64,000 nt of DNA, taken from the NCBI RefSeq assembly GCF_040054535.1, contig NC_090796.1:3330501-3394500 (forward strand), read 5' to 3'. This DNA comes from Antennarius striatus (Eukaryota > Chordata > Actinopteri > Lophiiformes > Antennariidae). Both the position numbers and the translations under genes were made by a program. Under the pieces are notes generated by a model. The model searched no databases and was not told the DNA's origin. It worked only from the letters and a program-made list of their open reading frames with translations. Below, in pieces: positions 57,208 to 64,000 of the stretch; the stretch's first letter is position 1, and the number at the start of each line of letters is the position of its first letter.

Positions 57208-60200
57208 CAGATAGATAGATAGATAGATAGATACAGATAGATAGATTGCAGCAGTTGCATATTTGGTGGACATACTAACGGATGGACGGACGAACGAACG
57301 AACAAACACACGAACACTGACAATCACAATACATCAACCCATTAAAGTGCAATGTAATCAAACTGAAATAAGTTAAATGTTGTTTCTGTGCGGCCCGGTA
57401 CCGATTGACCAATGGACTGGTACGGTCCATGGTCCAGGTGTTGGGGACCATTGGTCTAGATAACAGATAATCAACTCCATGTTGCTATTTAAATGGTGAA
57501 CTAGAACCAAGGCAGTCAGAGACTGCAACATCCCGCGTCACCCCTGAATTCAAAATTTTACCCTGACCTAGCTACTTTCATAAATCAAAGCACTAGCTTT
57601 GATCTACGGTCTTACTCACAATGGCCTTTTCCCTGGTCTTTCTATCTTATCCAGTTCCTGAGTGTATGAAAGTTAAAATATGACCTTGACCTACTTTCCT
57701 CAAGGTCAAGGTTTCCTCCTCTTTGCCTTCCGAGTAATGTGCTTTTTCTTTCATCTTTCTATCTGCAACTCTTGTGAAGATATTTGGTGGACAAACAACC
57801 GCAAACTTTAATAAATACATTAATAAAGGTTTGTTTAATGTTTTTATTTCAAATTCATTTAACTTTTGAGACTAAAACAAGTGATAAGAAAAATCTGGCG
57901 AAGGTTGTAACAGATCCCGCATATTAAAATTCTACAAATATAATTGTTTTACAAAAATCCTCAGTACAACAAAATAGTTACACATTGTGGCCTCTGAAGG
58001 AAAACACACACCCTTTGTTAGTAGTTTTTTCTAAGTTGTTTTATATCTATGTTGTGTAGTGAGAGAATGCAGTTTTTCAAAGATTTGTCAAAACGAGGTA
58101 AATTGAAAAGCATGCGCTTAATAGAGTGGAGCTGAAATAAGGTGGGAGTTTACAGAGTTTATTTTATAGATAATGCTGTTTGCAGGTTGTCAATGACATC
58201 CATCTTACCCAACCAAACCAATCAAGGACTTTGCATTTATGATGATCATAAAGATTGTGTAAATTGAATGGGGCTGCATGTGTGTACAATATGTTACCAT
58301 AATACACTACAGGCACTGGGGTTAAACAGGAATTATCCGTCTCATAAAAGCCAATCTTCATAAAAATCATTGTCAAATTCGCAGATGGATTAGATGTGGA
58401 TGATTCACATCTGATTCTCTGAATCAGGGTTTGTAGGTCAGGTGTAGTCGCTTGCAACACTCATTTTTTCTGAGGCTGGACACAAATGCATTTGCTGCTT
58501 ACACAACATCCGTGCATCTCAATCAATGACCCTTGTTCTGTATCCATTCATTTTCTTCCACTGCTCGAGCATTTGGTTGCCATGACAGCAGGACAAGCCG
58601 GGTATTCCAGGCATCCCTCTCCACAGGCAACACTTTTACTGCCCATCCTGGGCAATCCAGAGCCGTTCCTGGGCCAGAAGAGCTACTGTATGTAATCCCT
58701 CAAGCAAATTCAGATTAGTAATTACTATCTGAAGGAATATTTCAAAGCTGATGCTGATATTGCATTTTTTCCTAAAAAATACAACTTAAATGGAGAAAAT
58801 ATCCAGATGATATAACACTGAATCTCCAGCTGGTCTGTGACATTTCCTCTGGCAGAGCTGTCTTTCCTGTTCTGTTTTGGAATTTAATATATGATTGCAT
58901 CTATCTCCACCTATATACTTGAATAAGCTCACTTGAAAACCTCACGCTGTCACGCTTCCGGCGTCCACCTTGAAGTTCGGACCGCTAGCTGAGTTAGCGC
59001 CGGTATTCACATTTGTCCATGTCTCTCACTTTTACAGAGCCGTTTTTGGCTTTGTCAAACATAGCGGTTTATATTTTTTGATTGTGACGGACCTCGCGTT
59101 GTCGTGTGGGGAAACCCTGATGGTTTATTCACCAGGACCGAACTCACGAAGCCGGCGTCTACCCGGATGGCTGGACGGTAATGCCGAAGCGGCCTTCGTC
59201 TTCGTCCGTCCCACACACACGGATCCGTTACGCCTTCGTCGGACACAGCGGTTTGCTTTCTTGTGACGGTGAAGAAAAAAAAAGAAAACAAACTAAGTCT
59301 GATATTATTGTTTTATTGTTTTTATTATTGTTTTGAATTTCAACGGGCTCCCGCTAGTCTGTCTGTAAATTAATTACCATTGCACAAAACAGTACGGGTG
59401 AATGCACATATGACTCCACAGTATGATCTAACAGGCGTCATGTTCCAGCGCTTCACTGTTTCACACATGACTTTGGACTCGACGTCTCTGCCCTAGCCTA
59501 AGTTTACAGTTTCCTGACGAATAGAAAGAAAGCTTTTTTTTTTTTCACCCTCCCTTCCATACCTGTTGAGTGTCTAAAAGCTAATGAAGCACCTCTCGTG
59601 GCATCAGGAAGTCTGTGATCTGACAAGTTCTGATGCCTGATGGTGGGTCTCTGGGGTCATTAGTGTTCATCAGCCTTCTGCAGCGTGACCCCGACCGACC
59701 GACTGAAACAGAAGCAAAGCAATTTCTTTAAGTGAATAAGCGTTTAGTTGATCTCCGTAGTGTTTTAAGCTCATTTGACATTTATTACAAATTTAAGTCC
59801 CCTTTCATTGGACATGCAACATGAGCTGATGAAGTGTGCTGTTGGTGTCGGGGCATGATTGCAGACAGAAACTGTTAAATCTCCTGAGGCATGTTGGCAT
59901 CCTCACATGTCACTACGGATGCTGGTGATTTAGTTGCCAGCTGAAAACTGAAGCTCAGCATGCAAAGCACACAAAGCGCACCATTTGTTATGTGCACGCA
60001 GAAGAAACAGCTATAACAGGCTCACCCACTCAGGTCAGGAGAGACTGCAGCCTGTATCTTTTTGTTCATGTATTCCTTTATTTAAATATTTCTAACAAAG
60101 CGTTTCTGAGTTGCAATTGCAGGGGCATTTCAATAACTGCAGTGTGGTTTTGAATTTTTGTTTTTCATTAGCGAGACAAAATATCACAGGGACGTCTGGA

Positions 60201-61059
60201 CAAAAGACCTCCTTAACTCTACATACAGGTGGAGGGGAAACATGAACACTACAAAAATGTAAATGTGTTATTCACTCCACTTATTCATGACCTGCATAAT
60301 AAGATACAAGAGTTAACGTGTGCAAAAGTTCATTCCTGGAAGTGTCATTTCAATTACATTCTTATTTTCACCACCGTTGTCATCATATTTGCACGAAGTA
60401 TTTGAATTATGAGTGAGAAATAATCTGTTTAATCCATCATGATATTCTTAATTAGTCCCATTACAATAGACAAAACTAACACCGAACTCTGGAAAAATAA
60501 TTCATGGACAAAAAGACAAAATTGTTTGTTGACAGTCAGAAAATCTCATAAAATCTCTCCATCCCAGTTTTTTTCGTCTTCTTCATCATCTCCCTGTACC
60601 CCCTCCCCCTGGCCAATATTAAGATGAACAAATGCATCTGATGGTGGAGTCAGTGTTGCTGCATGACTGAAAACGTGTGCGCCGCATGTGGCCCTGAAAG
60701 CATCACCTCCCTCCATTTGTCCGAGTGTAAACGTGTGTCTGCTTTTGTCCCGGGGCGGTCCAGATGGGAGGTTGTTATGATGACCGAGTGGGTCCCGTCG
60801 TTTGTCTGCGTTCGAGGCAGACAAAATAGTGAGAAGATGGAGGAGGTAAATCTCCTCATGCTTGGCTGTGTGTGGAAATCTTCACGGCCACCATCATTGC
60901 TCTTCCTCAGGTATGACAGAGTCTCTCCAAAGTGTGTGTGTGTTTGGTGTGTTGCTGTGGTGGTTTTTTTATAGGCTCCACCTCGTTGATGGTGGGCGGC
61001 CTAGGAGTCCAGCTGGAACCAAATCAGAGGAAAGGGAAACATTCAAAGTGTTTCTGAAG

Positions 61060-61153
<94 letters not shown>

Positions 61154-61266
61154 TTGTGTGTTATTGTCAGCGCCCAGGTACACTCTGTTCTTTTAAAGCG
61201 TCTGAGCTCGTCCAGTTTGGCAGAGTGAGAGAGGAAGAGTGGGAGGGAGCTGTCAGGATAGGGACA

Positions 61267-61313
<47 letters not shown>

Positions 61314-63462
61314 TGTGTGTGTGTGTGTGTGTTTTGATGTGTTGGTTTCAGGGTTGCACACTGTATGAAGGAATTAACCCTGTGGGACTTTCACCATGCT
61401 GTCATGTGTAGCCAGCTGTCCTACAACTACACACTTGGCATTTCACTGCCTCGCGTTCACAAGCCTTGTATATACATAGACACAAACTGTCTCAGCCTTT
61501 GCTCACTTTCAGCATCCTTCCAACAAACACATGCTCCATGGTGTCCGGTCCCCAGGCATACATCTGTGACATAGACAGGCTACAGCATTGACCTCAAAGG
61601 TGAGGTCACGTCTGCATGTGATCTCAATCCGGAGAGCGATTGCGTGAGGATGACAAGAAAAAAAAAGACGAGTCCTGACAAGAGAGGAAAAGGTTTGCCT
61701 TCATGGGGAAATCCTCCTCCCGTCTCCATAGCAACAGTTACACTTTAATGACCACAGTCCATCACACCTCTTAGCCTGAGTCTTCCCTTATGTGTGTATG
61801 AGGATCCATGATGTTTACAGCCAACTCCCTACAGCCCTGTCTTGAGTCATGTGTTTGACGTTATATACGCCCTGAACTGTGTCTGACAGGTACTACAGCA
61901 TCTCTGTGAAGAAGAACATAACAAACTAACAATATCACTGCATCGTCCCATAATCTTTACCAGGCAGGATGTTTAGAAAAAGAGTGGAGTGGAGATGTTT
62001 TTCACTTGTACAAGATGAGTTCTGATAGTTTCCTGGCATTAATTAAAGTTGCAGATGGTGTTATCCACCAATATATTCCTAATGGTTGAATCGATCACTT
62101 TAGGCATTCACTTAAGGAAACATACGGCTCATGGCAGGATGGAGATGATGCCGATGGTTTTAGGCGACGGTGAGGGTGATGAATGTTGGCAGTCCAAAGG
62201 GAAACAAAGGAGGGAGTGTCGGCTCAAATGGACAAAGTTGTCTGATAGTTGAATTCAGGTTGCAAAGAGGACTGACTATATGGACAACATCAAACTTCCT
62301 CCCATTTCTCACTTGTTAATTGGGCCCATTTTTCTGTAGATTGGTGCAGCTTTAAAGGATAAAATTGTTGTTTATACTCTTATAAGAATGTTAAAAGGTA
62401 AGGAGTCATTCTTTTGGTTTTTGAATTGGAATTCCTTGCAAAATTCCTATTTTGACATGTCATGTACAAAAGAATGAAGCAAATGAACTAAATTAATAAA
62501 TTATTAAATATCACAGCAACATTAGAGCAAATCCTAACCCTGATATTATTAACTGAAGGGATTCCGCTCACTCAGAAATCTTTCTTTTCCATTTTGATAC
62601 ATAAATCCATGACTGAATCAAAGACATCTGCGACTGAGTGGACCAGTTTGAAACAGAACCAGTATGTATTGACTGGTGTGTCATTCTGCTAAATACAGCA
62701 CACTGGTGTCAACCATGTTTGACGGAAATCTGTCTCAGGGACAGACACTAAACTTTGAACACCAGCAGATACACACACACCACCATGAACTGAAGCAACA
62801 AAATAAATCACGTGTTTGGTGTGAAAGGGCAGCAGTGGTGTGAGCATTGTTTTTAGGAGGGTATTATGTTTGAATAAGACACCACATAGAGTAGGGTGGG
62901 ATGATCAATGTTAGTTTCTTTTCTGACATTGTGGTATTTTTGCTGCATATTCGACAAATCGTTATTTTGCTGTCCTTTTCCATTTGGCTTCAAACTCATG
63001 TTCCCACAGCGGTGCCTCAGTGTTTGGCTCCGCTACTAAATTAACCATGATATTCACATCAATAGATGCTCATTGAGAATTCAAGCGCCTCAAGAGATAA
63101 ACAGTCAGTGGCTCTTAAGGTTAATTTAATTCCCCGCTAAGAGTAGAATAAGAGCAGTAAGATGATGTCATGAATGATCGCCAAACGTCAACTGGTGGAA
63201 AAATGACAAAAGTGAAATAAAAGGATCTCTATTTTTCTTGCATCCTCCTCCCTCTGTTCAGGTCCTGATGCTCATCGACAAAGACGGAGATGGTTTCCTG
63301 AGCCAGCGTCTGCCTGTCCTGTCCTCCATGTGCCAGAAGGGTGGTGTAGCCACAGCGTACGTCTGTCAGGACTTCACCTGTTCGCTTCCTGTCACTGACC
63401 CGCAGGAGCTTCGGAGGCTCCTGCTGGATGGATTCTCTCAGACCGAGGCCCAAAAAAACTGA
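20644..63462 (+). CDS. spata20: Spermatogenesis-associated protein 20 (thioredoxin-fold, YyaL/DUF255 family)
   Basis: Sixteen coding exons: 20644-20843, 23253-23381, 23473-23537, 23634-23788, 23886-24029, 25001-25202, 25287-25417, 25753-25857, 26578-26652, 27520-27732, 28071-28263, 29253-29421, 33321-33529, 41577-41776, 42838-42918, 63262-63462; 2472 nt, 823 aa, all junctions in frame. The protein has an N-terminal thioredoxin-like domain with a CxxC site (Cys137-His-Trp-Cys140), preceded by [20 protein letters not shown] long alpha/alpha-barrel-type region follows, with [51 protein letters not shown] and [19 protein letters not shown]. The family is conserved from bacteria to mammals; its biochemical activity is unsettled and a redox role is inferred from the CxxC. 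The first exon is Arg-rich ([20 protein letters not shown]), like a mitochondrial presequence. The last coding exon lies beyond a 20.3-kb intron. Confidence 0.93.
21391..21518. promoter_or_regulatory. CpG-dense segment with YY1-, CCAAT- and CRE-like motifs
   Basis: About 128 bp rich in CpG inside AT-rich intron 1 of spata20. It holds GGACCAATGG (CCAAT box), GGCGCGCCGCG, GTGACGTAACG (CRE-like) and GCATGGCGG at its left end with the inverse CCGCCATGC at its right end, both similar to the YY1 core ATGGCGG. It could be an internal promoter or a small inverted-repeat element. Confidence 0.35.
22440..22715 (+). pseudogene. Tc1/mariner transposase remnant
   Basis: An open segment reads [20 protein letters not shown] followed by [15 protein letters not shown] and a final TKYEKN. 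This matches the C-terminal DLNPIENLWWELK...ATKY region of Tc1-type transposases. The rest of the transposase is not recognisable. Confidence 0.7.
24030..25000 (+). other. spata20 intron 5
   Basis: AT-rich intron of 971 bp; nothing recognised in it. Confidence 0.5.
26047..26132. repeat. (CA)43 microsatellite in spata20 intron 8
   Basis: 86 bp of uninterrupted CA, 189 nt after the intron 8 donor. Paired in the same intron with a (GT)25 tract. Confidence 0.95.
26411..26460. repeat. (GT)25 microsatellite in spata20 intron 8
   Basis: 50 bp of pure GT, 117 nt before the exon 9 acceptor and complementary to the CA tract upstream. Confidence 0.95.
26653..27519 (+). other. spata20 intron 9
   Basis: 867 bp, AT-rich, no recognised element. 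Introns 10 (27733-28070) and 11 (28264-29252) are likewise featureless apart from homopolymer runs. Confidence 0.5.
29645..29678. repeat. Perfect inverted repeat, 14-bp arms
   Basis: ACAAAAAGGAAAAA, 6-nt loop CTTCTA, then the exact reverse complement. It lies 224 nt downstream of the exon 12 donor. Confidence 0.8.
29926..29968. repeat. (CA)n microsatellite in intron 12
   Basis: About 21 CA units. No matching GT tract near the intron's 3' end. Confidence 0.9.
32223..32261. repeat. Perfect inverted repeat, 12-bp arms
   Basis: CTTAAGAGGGCC at 32223-32234 and its exact reverse complement at 32250-32261 around a 15-nt loop. Confidence 0.8.
32322..32416. repeat. AT-rich palindromic microsatellite
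   Basis: Repeated ATATATACACTGTATATATA and ACAGTATATA units that are largely self-complementary; two copies of a 20-bp palindromic core are visible. Confidence 0.75.
34167..34590 (-). repeat. Dispersed repeat with nuclear-receptor-type half-sites (copy A)
   Basis: Same family as the four copies at 56248-57797 but on the opposite strand. It runs from TCATTACGTCCCACTTCGAA to GACTGCCTTGGTTCTAG. Inside are TTGACCTTGAG, AGGTCAAGGTCAAA, TGACCTATGCAAGTAGGTCA and several GATCAAAGC/GCTTTGATC pairs. I do not recognise it as a named transposon. Confidence 0.8.
34616..35859. mobile_element. Non-autonomous pogo/Tigger-like DNA transposon, 1244 bp
   Basis: Ends are inverted repeats: left CAGTATTTTCCGCACTATAA then GGCGCACC; right, reverse complement, CCGTATTTTCCGCACTATAA then GGCGCACC, 27 of 28 identical. 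TA flanks both ends (34614-34615 and 35860-35861). TA target sites with C(A/C)GT termini fit the Tc1/mariner superfamily, pogo/Tigger branch. No transposase ORF inside. Confidence 0.8.
37063..37255 (-). repeat. SINE with (ATCA) tail, reverse orientation
   Basis: ATCAATCAATCAACTTTTAT, then TTTATATAGTGCTTAATCAC and TTTCAAAGCGCTTTACAGA, with further downstream similarity (GCCGGGAAAAACTCCCTCA). Same family as 4415-4640. Confidence 0.75.
38278..38760. mobile_element. Solo LTR, 483 bp, with 5-bp target-site duplication
   Basis: Starts TGTCACGATT and ends GGCAGTGACA: classic TG...CA termini with a 6-bp terminal inverted repeat TGTCAC/GTGACA. The 5 bp CTTTC occur directly before (38273-38277) and after (38761-38765). 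The inside is C/T-rich with repeated CCTGCCTG motifs and no coding sequence. A 5-bp duplication fits Gypsy-type or related LTR elements, but the family is not identified. Confidence 0.75.
39150..39520 (+). pseudogene. Tc1-like transposase remnant with right terminal repeat
   Basis: Sequence around GAATGCTTCAGCATACCTAG, CACTTCTGGAGGAATGATC, CCTAAACCTTGTGGAAAACC and AGCTGCAAAGGGAGGACTG resembles the C-terminal coding part of a common teleost Tc1-like element. It ends in GAGCGAATACTTTTGGCAAC, like that element's terminal repeat. The piece encoding the DLNPIE block seems deleted. Confidence 0.7.
40005..40440 (+). repeat. V-SINE interrupted by a second SINE
   Basis: The V-SINE core (GAGTTTGTATGTTCTTCCC, GGGTTCTCTCCAGGTTCTCC) runs to about 40168, then resumes at about 40311 with CACCCGGAGCTTACCCTGCC and GGGATTGGCTCCAGC. 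The 142 bp between are the 3' end of the other SINE family. Confidence 0.75.
40169..40310 (+). repeat. SINE 3' end nested in a V-SINE
   Basis: Contains TAGCGCTTCGAAATGTCTG, GATTAAGTGCTTTACAAATA and ends in TTGATTAATTGATTGATTG, the complement of the (ATCA)n tail seen at 4415 and 37063. Confidence 0.75.
43780..44735 (-). mobile_element. Rex3 non-LTR retrotransposon, 5'-truncated
   Basis: Minus-strand translation gives reverse transcriptase motifs [22 protein letters not shown], then [15 protein letters not shown] and [13 protein letters not shown]. The segment at 44660-44685 (GGTGATAAAGCGCAGCCCTG) encodes QGCALSP and matches the site commonly targeted to detect Rex3 in fish. The 3' end has the (GATG)n-type tail expected for Rex3 (TATCCATCTATCCATCCATC on the + strand at about 43783-43803). 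Frame is mostly open for 250 codons but the 5' part is missing. Confidence 0.8.
44736..44872 (-). other. Part of an unidentified repeat or pseudogene split by the Expander LINE
   Basis: The minus-strand frame reads [14 protein letters not shown], then [20 protein letters not shown], an acidic/Ser-rich stretch. The interrupted sequence resumes at 48541. Its identity is unknown to me. Confidence 0.35.
44873..48526 (-). mobile_element. RTE/Expander-like LINE, near full-length but broken
   Basis: Minus-strand pieces in order: AP-type endonuclease ([23 protein letters not shown], 47313-48080), linker (46919-47182), reverse transcriptase start ([30 protein letters not shown], 46529-46909), core ([44 protein letters not shown], 45365-46087) and C-terminus ([17 protein letters not shown], 44934-45302). 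Frameshifts and a Tc1 insert make it non-functional. It is flanked by the 14-bp direct repeat TCAGTATCTGATGA (44859-44872 and 48527-48540), which I read as the target-site duplication. Confidence 0.85.
46092..46588 (-). mobile_element. Tc1/mariner remnant inserted in the Expander LINE
   Basis: Ends are inverted repeats (GGCCGGCCCAAAAAAAA at left; TTTTTTTTGGGCCGGGCC at right). Minus-strand ORF 46113-46337 reads [20 protein letters not shown], the Tc1 transposase C-terminal block. The left end follows a TA (46090-46091). The right junction is not a simple TA duplication: 32 bp of LINE sequence recurs there. Confidence 0.75.
49079..49302. repeat. Two (CA)n microsatellites
   Basis: CA tracts at about 49079-49106 and 49243-49302 separated by 136 bp of mixed sequence. 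Confidence 0.9.
49677..50753. mobile_element. Non-autonomous hAT-like transposon with 8-bp TSD
   Basis: Starts CAGGGGTATTCAATTAAAAG and ends CCCTTTGGTGACCCCTG, giving inverted CAGGGGT ends. The flanking 8 bp are CTCTATAG (49669-49676) and CTCTATAC (50754-50761), 7 of 8 identical, the duplication length of hAT elements. No transposase reading frame is visible in the 1077 bp. Confidence 0.75.
51250..51500 (-). mobile_element. Expander-like LINE 3' fragment
   Basis: Matches the 3' ends of the copies at 7107 and 44873: GTTTGCCACAGCGAATCAG, CCATCTAACCCTGTCTTCTG, then CCTCTAGGCCTCCTGCC and CTACCAATATATTCACTATC. Stops abruptly after CATCTCAGTCTGGC. Confidence 0.8.
51825..52200 (+). repeat. tRNA-derived SINE
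   Basis: Begins GGCTGCAGTGGCTCAGTGGT then AGAGCAGG (A-box-like) with GGTTTGATTCC (B-box) 60 bp on. Later TTGAGCAAGG and a 3' end TTCCCTTCGGGGATTAGATT, like the tails of fish LINE-dependent SINEs. Confidence 0.75.
53219..53548 (+). repeat. V-SINE, best preserved copy
   Basis: Full order: tRNA-like head GGCGGCACGGTAGGTAGCGC and GGTTGGAGTCC, core GTGGAGTTTGCATGTTCTCC and TCCTCCCACCTCCAAAAACA, GGTTAATTGG, then GCTGGGATAAGCCCAAAC and a tail ending AATGAATGTATGAAT. Confidence 0.85.
56248..57345 (+). repeat. Three head-to-tail copies of the nuclear-receptor-motif repeat
   Basis: Units at about 56248-56590, 56591-56985 and 56986-57345. Each starts near GGCAGTCACAGACTGCAACA (weak in the third), passes AATTCAAAATTTTACCCTGAC and TAGGTCAAAGATCAAAGC, and ends with TGACAATTACAATACATCA or a variant. 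The third unit contains a GATA microsatellite. In unit 2, TGACCTTGA (56840-56848) faces TCAAGGTCA (56859-56867), and TGACCT (56687-56692) faces AGGTCA (56701-56706). Confidence 0.8.
57109..57245. repeat. (GATA)n microsatellite
   Basis: TAGA/GATA tandem units with four CAGATAGATA interruptions, grown inside the third unit of the repeat cluster. Confidence 0.9.
57487..57797 (+). repeat. Nuclear-receptor-motif repeat, fourth clustered copy
   Basis: Starts AACTAGAACCAAGGCAGTCA just outside the hAT right end and includes TGACCTTGACC facing CTCAAGGTCAAGG, then TCTATCTGCAACTCTTGTG and AGATATTTGGTGGACA. Confidence 0.8.
58540..58705 (-). mobile_element. Decayed Rex3 3' fragment
   Basis: GAGCCGTTCCTGGGCCAGAA...TGTAATCCCTC parallels GGCGTTCCCAGGCCAGTG...TATAATCCCTCC in the better Rex3 copy at 43.9 kb. 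Confidence 0.55.
58910..59500 (+). repeat. Second copy of the repeat found in the pkd1 intron
   Basis: CCTATATACTTGAATAAGCT then CACTTGAAAACCTCACGCTG matches 3922-3968. AAGTCTGATATTATTGTTTT at 59296 matches 4830. The interior is more CpG-rich here. Family unknown. Confidence 0.6.
61061..61152. repeat. (TG)46 microsatellite
   Basis: 92 bp of pure TG about 2.1 kb before the last spata20 exon. Confidence 0.95.
61271..61331. repeat. (GT)n microsatellite
   Basis: About 30 GT units with one TATG interruption. Confidence 0.9.
63262..63462 (+). CDS. spata20: spata20 last coding exon
   Basis: Acceptor GTTCAG at 63256-63261, then [20 protein letters not shown] and [18 protein letters not shown], ending TGA. 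It continues exon 42838-42918 (IVICGQRD...FLPHK) in phase 0 and matches the C-terminus I recall for vertebrate SPATA20 (VLIL...FLS..LPFLS, TAYVC, TDP.ELR.LL). It is separated from that exon by 20.3 kb, so a short-range gene finder could miss it or call it a separate gene. Confidence 0.9.
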   Translation, partial: VLMLIDKDGDGFLSQRLPVLSSMCQKGGVATAYVCQDFTCSLPVTDPQELRRLLLDGFSQTEAQKN

Positions 63463-64000
63463 CTGAAGTTTGACAGGATATTTCTAAACGTCACACACAT
63501 ACGTAACCCTGACCTGATTCTTCAACTACAGTATTTATATGTGTTTGTTTCTGCTTTTCCATTGACGACGGAGCTTGTCAGGAAATCTAAATAGTCCTTG
63601 GCAGAGATGATCGTAGTTTTTGCTGGCTTTGGTTTCGGACTTTGTCATTCGAACTTGGACGGCTAAACCTGTAACTCCAGAGTGTTCATCAGCAAAATCC
63701 AAAATATCAACTCAAATATATCTTTTAGCAGACTCTCAGAGGCAGGTTATCGGTAGAGCCATAATGAAATTCAAGTTTATAAATGTTCTAAAATCAATAA
63801 CTAATTAACGCAGAAGTGGCAACGTACTATTAATATAAAAATGTCCTCCCTGTCTTGTTTGAAAAATACTACTGCCTTGCACTATGCTATGACCTAAGAG
63901 TCACTGTGATCTGACTATCTGAGTACATTTTAAAAGTTTATCATGTGTCAGCACAAACAAAACCCTCTCTTATGATCCTTCATTCAGCATTTCACCCTCA
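63463..64000 (+). other. spata20 3' UTR and downstream
   Basis: AT-rich sequence after the spata20 stop; no canonical AATAAA recognised before the window ends, and no further gene. Confidence 0.4.

Larger units (their letters stand above)
55841..57453. mobile_element. hAT-like element with nested repeats and 8-bp TSD
   Basis: Left end CAGTGGTCTTCAACC and right end (reverse complement) CAATGGTCCCCAACACC are inverted repeats of the CAGTGGTCCCCAACC type. Flanks GTGTAGAC (55833-55840) and GTCTAGAT (57454-57461) agree in 6 of 8 positions. The middle (56248-57345) is occupied by copies of another repeat, so the hAT is a shell of about 500 bp around a later insertion. Confidence 0.7.
42919..63261 (+). 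other. spata20 intron 15, 20.3 kb
   Basis: Holds, in order: Rex3 LINE, Expander LINE with a Tc1 insert, hAT element, Expander 3' fragment, tRNA-SINE, V-SINE, a second hAT with nested repeats, Rex3 remnant, a second copy of the 3.9-kb repeat, and GT arrays. Stretches with nothing recognised include 42919-43770, 48740-49078, 50754-51240, 52200-53218, 53550-55832, 59500-61060 and 61332-63261. Confidence 0.55.

Noticed and set aside
60546..60974. Overlapping ORFs on both strands in a GC-richer part of intron 15
   Set aside because: No splice context, no recognisable motif, and both strands are open equally, so composition is the likelier cause.
60862..61368. Long + strand ORF of Cys/Val repeats
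   Set aside because: It is a translation of the TG microsatellites at 61061 and 61271 and has no real protein features. The matching His/Thr frames of the CA tracts at 26.0 kb and 29.9 kb are rejected for the same reason.

Overview
This is vertebrate nuclear DNA, almost certainly from a percomorph-type teleost. Genes are split into many short exons with consensus GT/AG splice sites. Introns and spacers carry fish-typical repeats: V-SINEs, a Rex3 LINE, RTE/Expander-like LINEs, Tc1/mariner, hAT and pogo-like DNA transposons, a solo LTR and long CA/GT and GATA microsatellites. All four protein genes lie on the + strand. The species cannot be named from the sequence, but an intact pepsinogen suggests a fish with an acid-secreting stomach.

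Layout. (1) 186-6885: last 11 coding exons of polycystin-1 (pkd1), covering the final transmembrane helices and the coiled-coil cytoplasmic tail; the gene begins outside the window. (2) 6886-11716: pkd1 3' flank and an AT-rich spacer with an Expander LINE fragment, a non-autonomous DNA transposon and V-SINE pieces. (3) 11717-15711: a complete pepsinogen A-like gene with TATA box, upstream GATA-type motifs, a probable non-coding first exon, nine coding exons (378 aa) and a poly(A) signal. (4) about 17230-20473: a complete plcxd1-like gene with six coding exons. (5) 20644-63462: spata20, 16 coding exons (823 aa) over about 42.8 kb. Its first 12 exons are compact (20.6-29.4 kb); the last four are spread over 33-63.5 kb because of very large introns, the last one 20.3 kb.

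The four genes do not form a pathway: ciliary membrane receptor, gastric protease, PI-PLC-X-like protein, and thioredoxin-fold/YyaL-like protein. Most of 30-63 kb is spata20 intron filled with nested transposons. Several insertions can be delimited by their target-site duplications: a solo LTR with 5-bp TSD, two hAT elements with 8-bp TSDs, an Expander LINE with a 14-bp TSD, and a pogo-like element with TA ends.

The most unusual items are a dispersed repeat family carrying paired nuclear-receptor-type half-sites (one copy near 34.2 kb, four between 56.2 and 57.8 kb), a 32-bp duplication bracketing a Tc1 insertion inside the Expander LINE, an (AC)n...(GT)n pair spanning intron 8 of spata20, and a duplicated GATA motif upstream of the pepsinogen TATA box. 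I saw no clear sign of a wholly new biological system.
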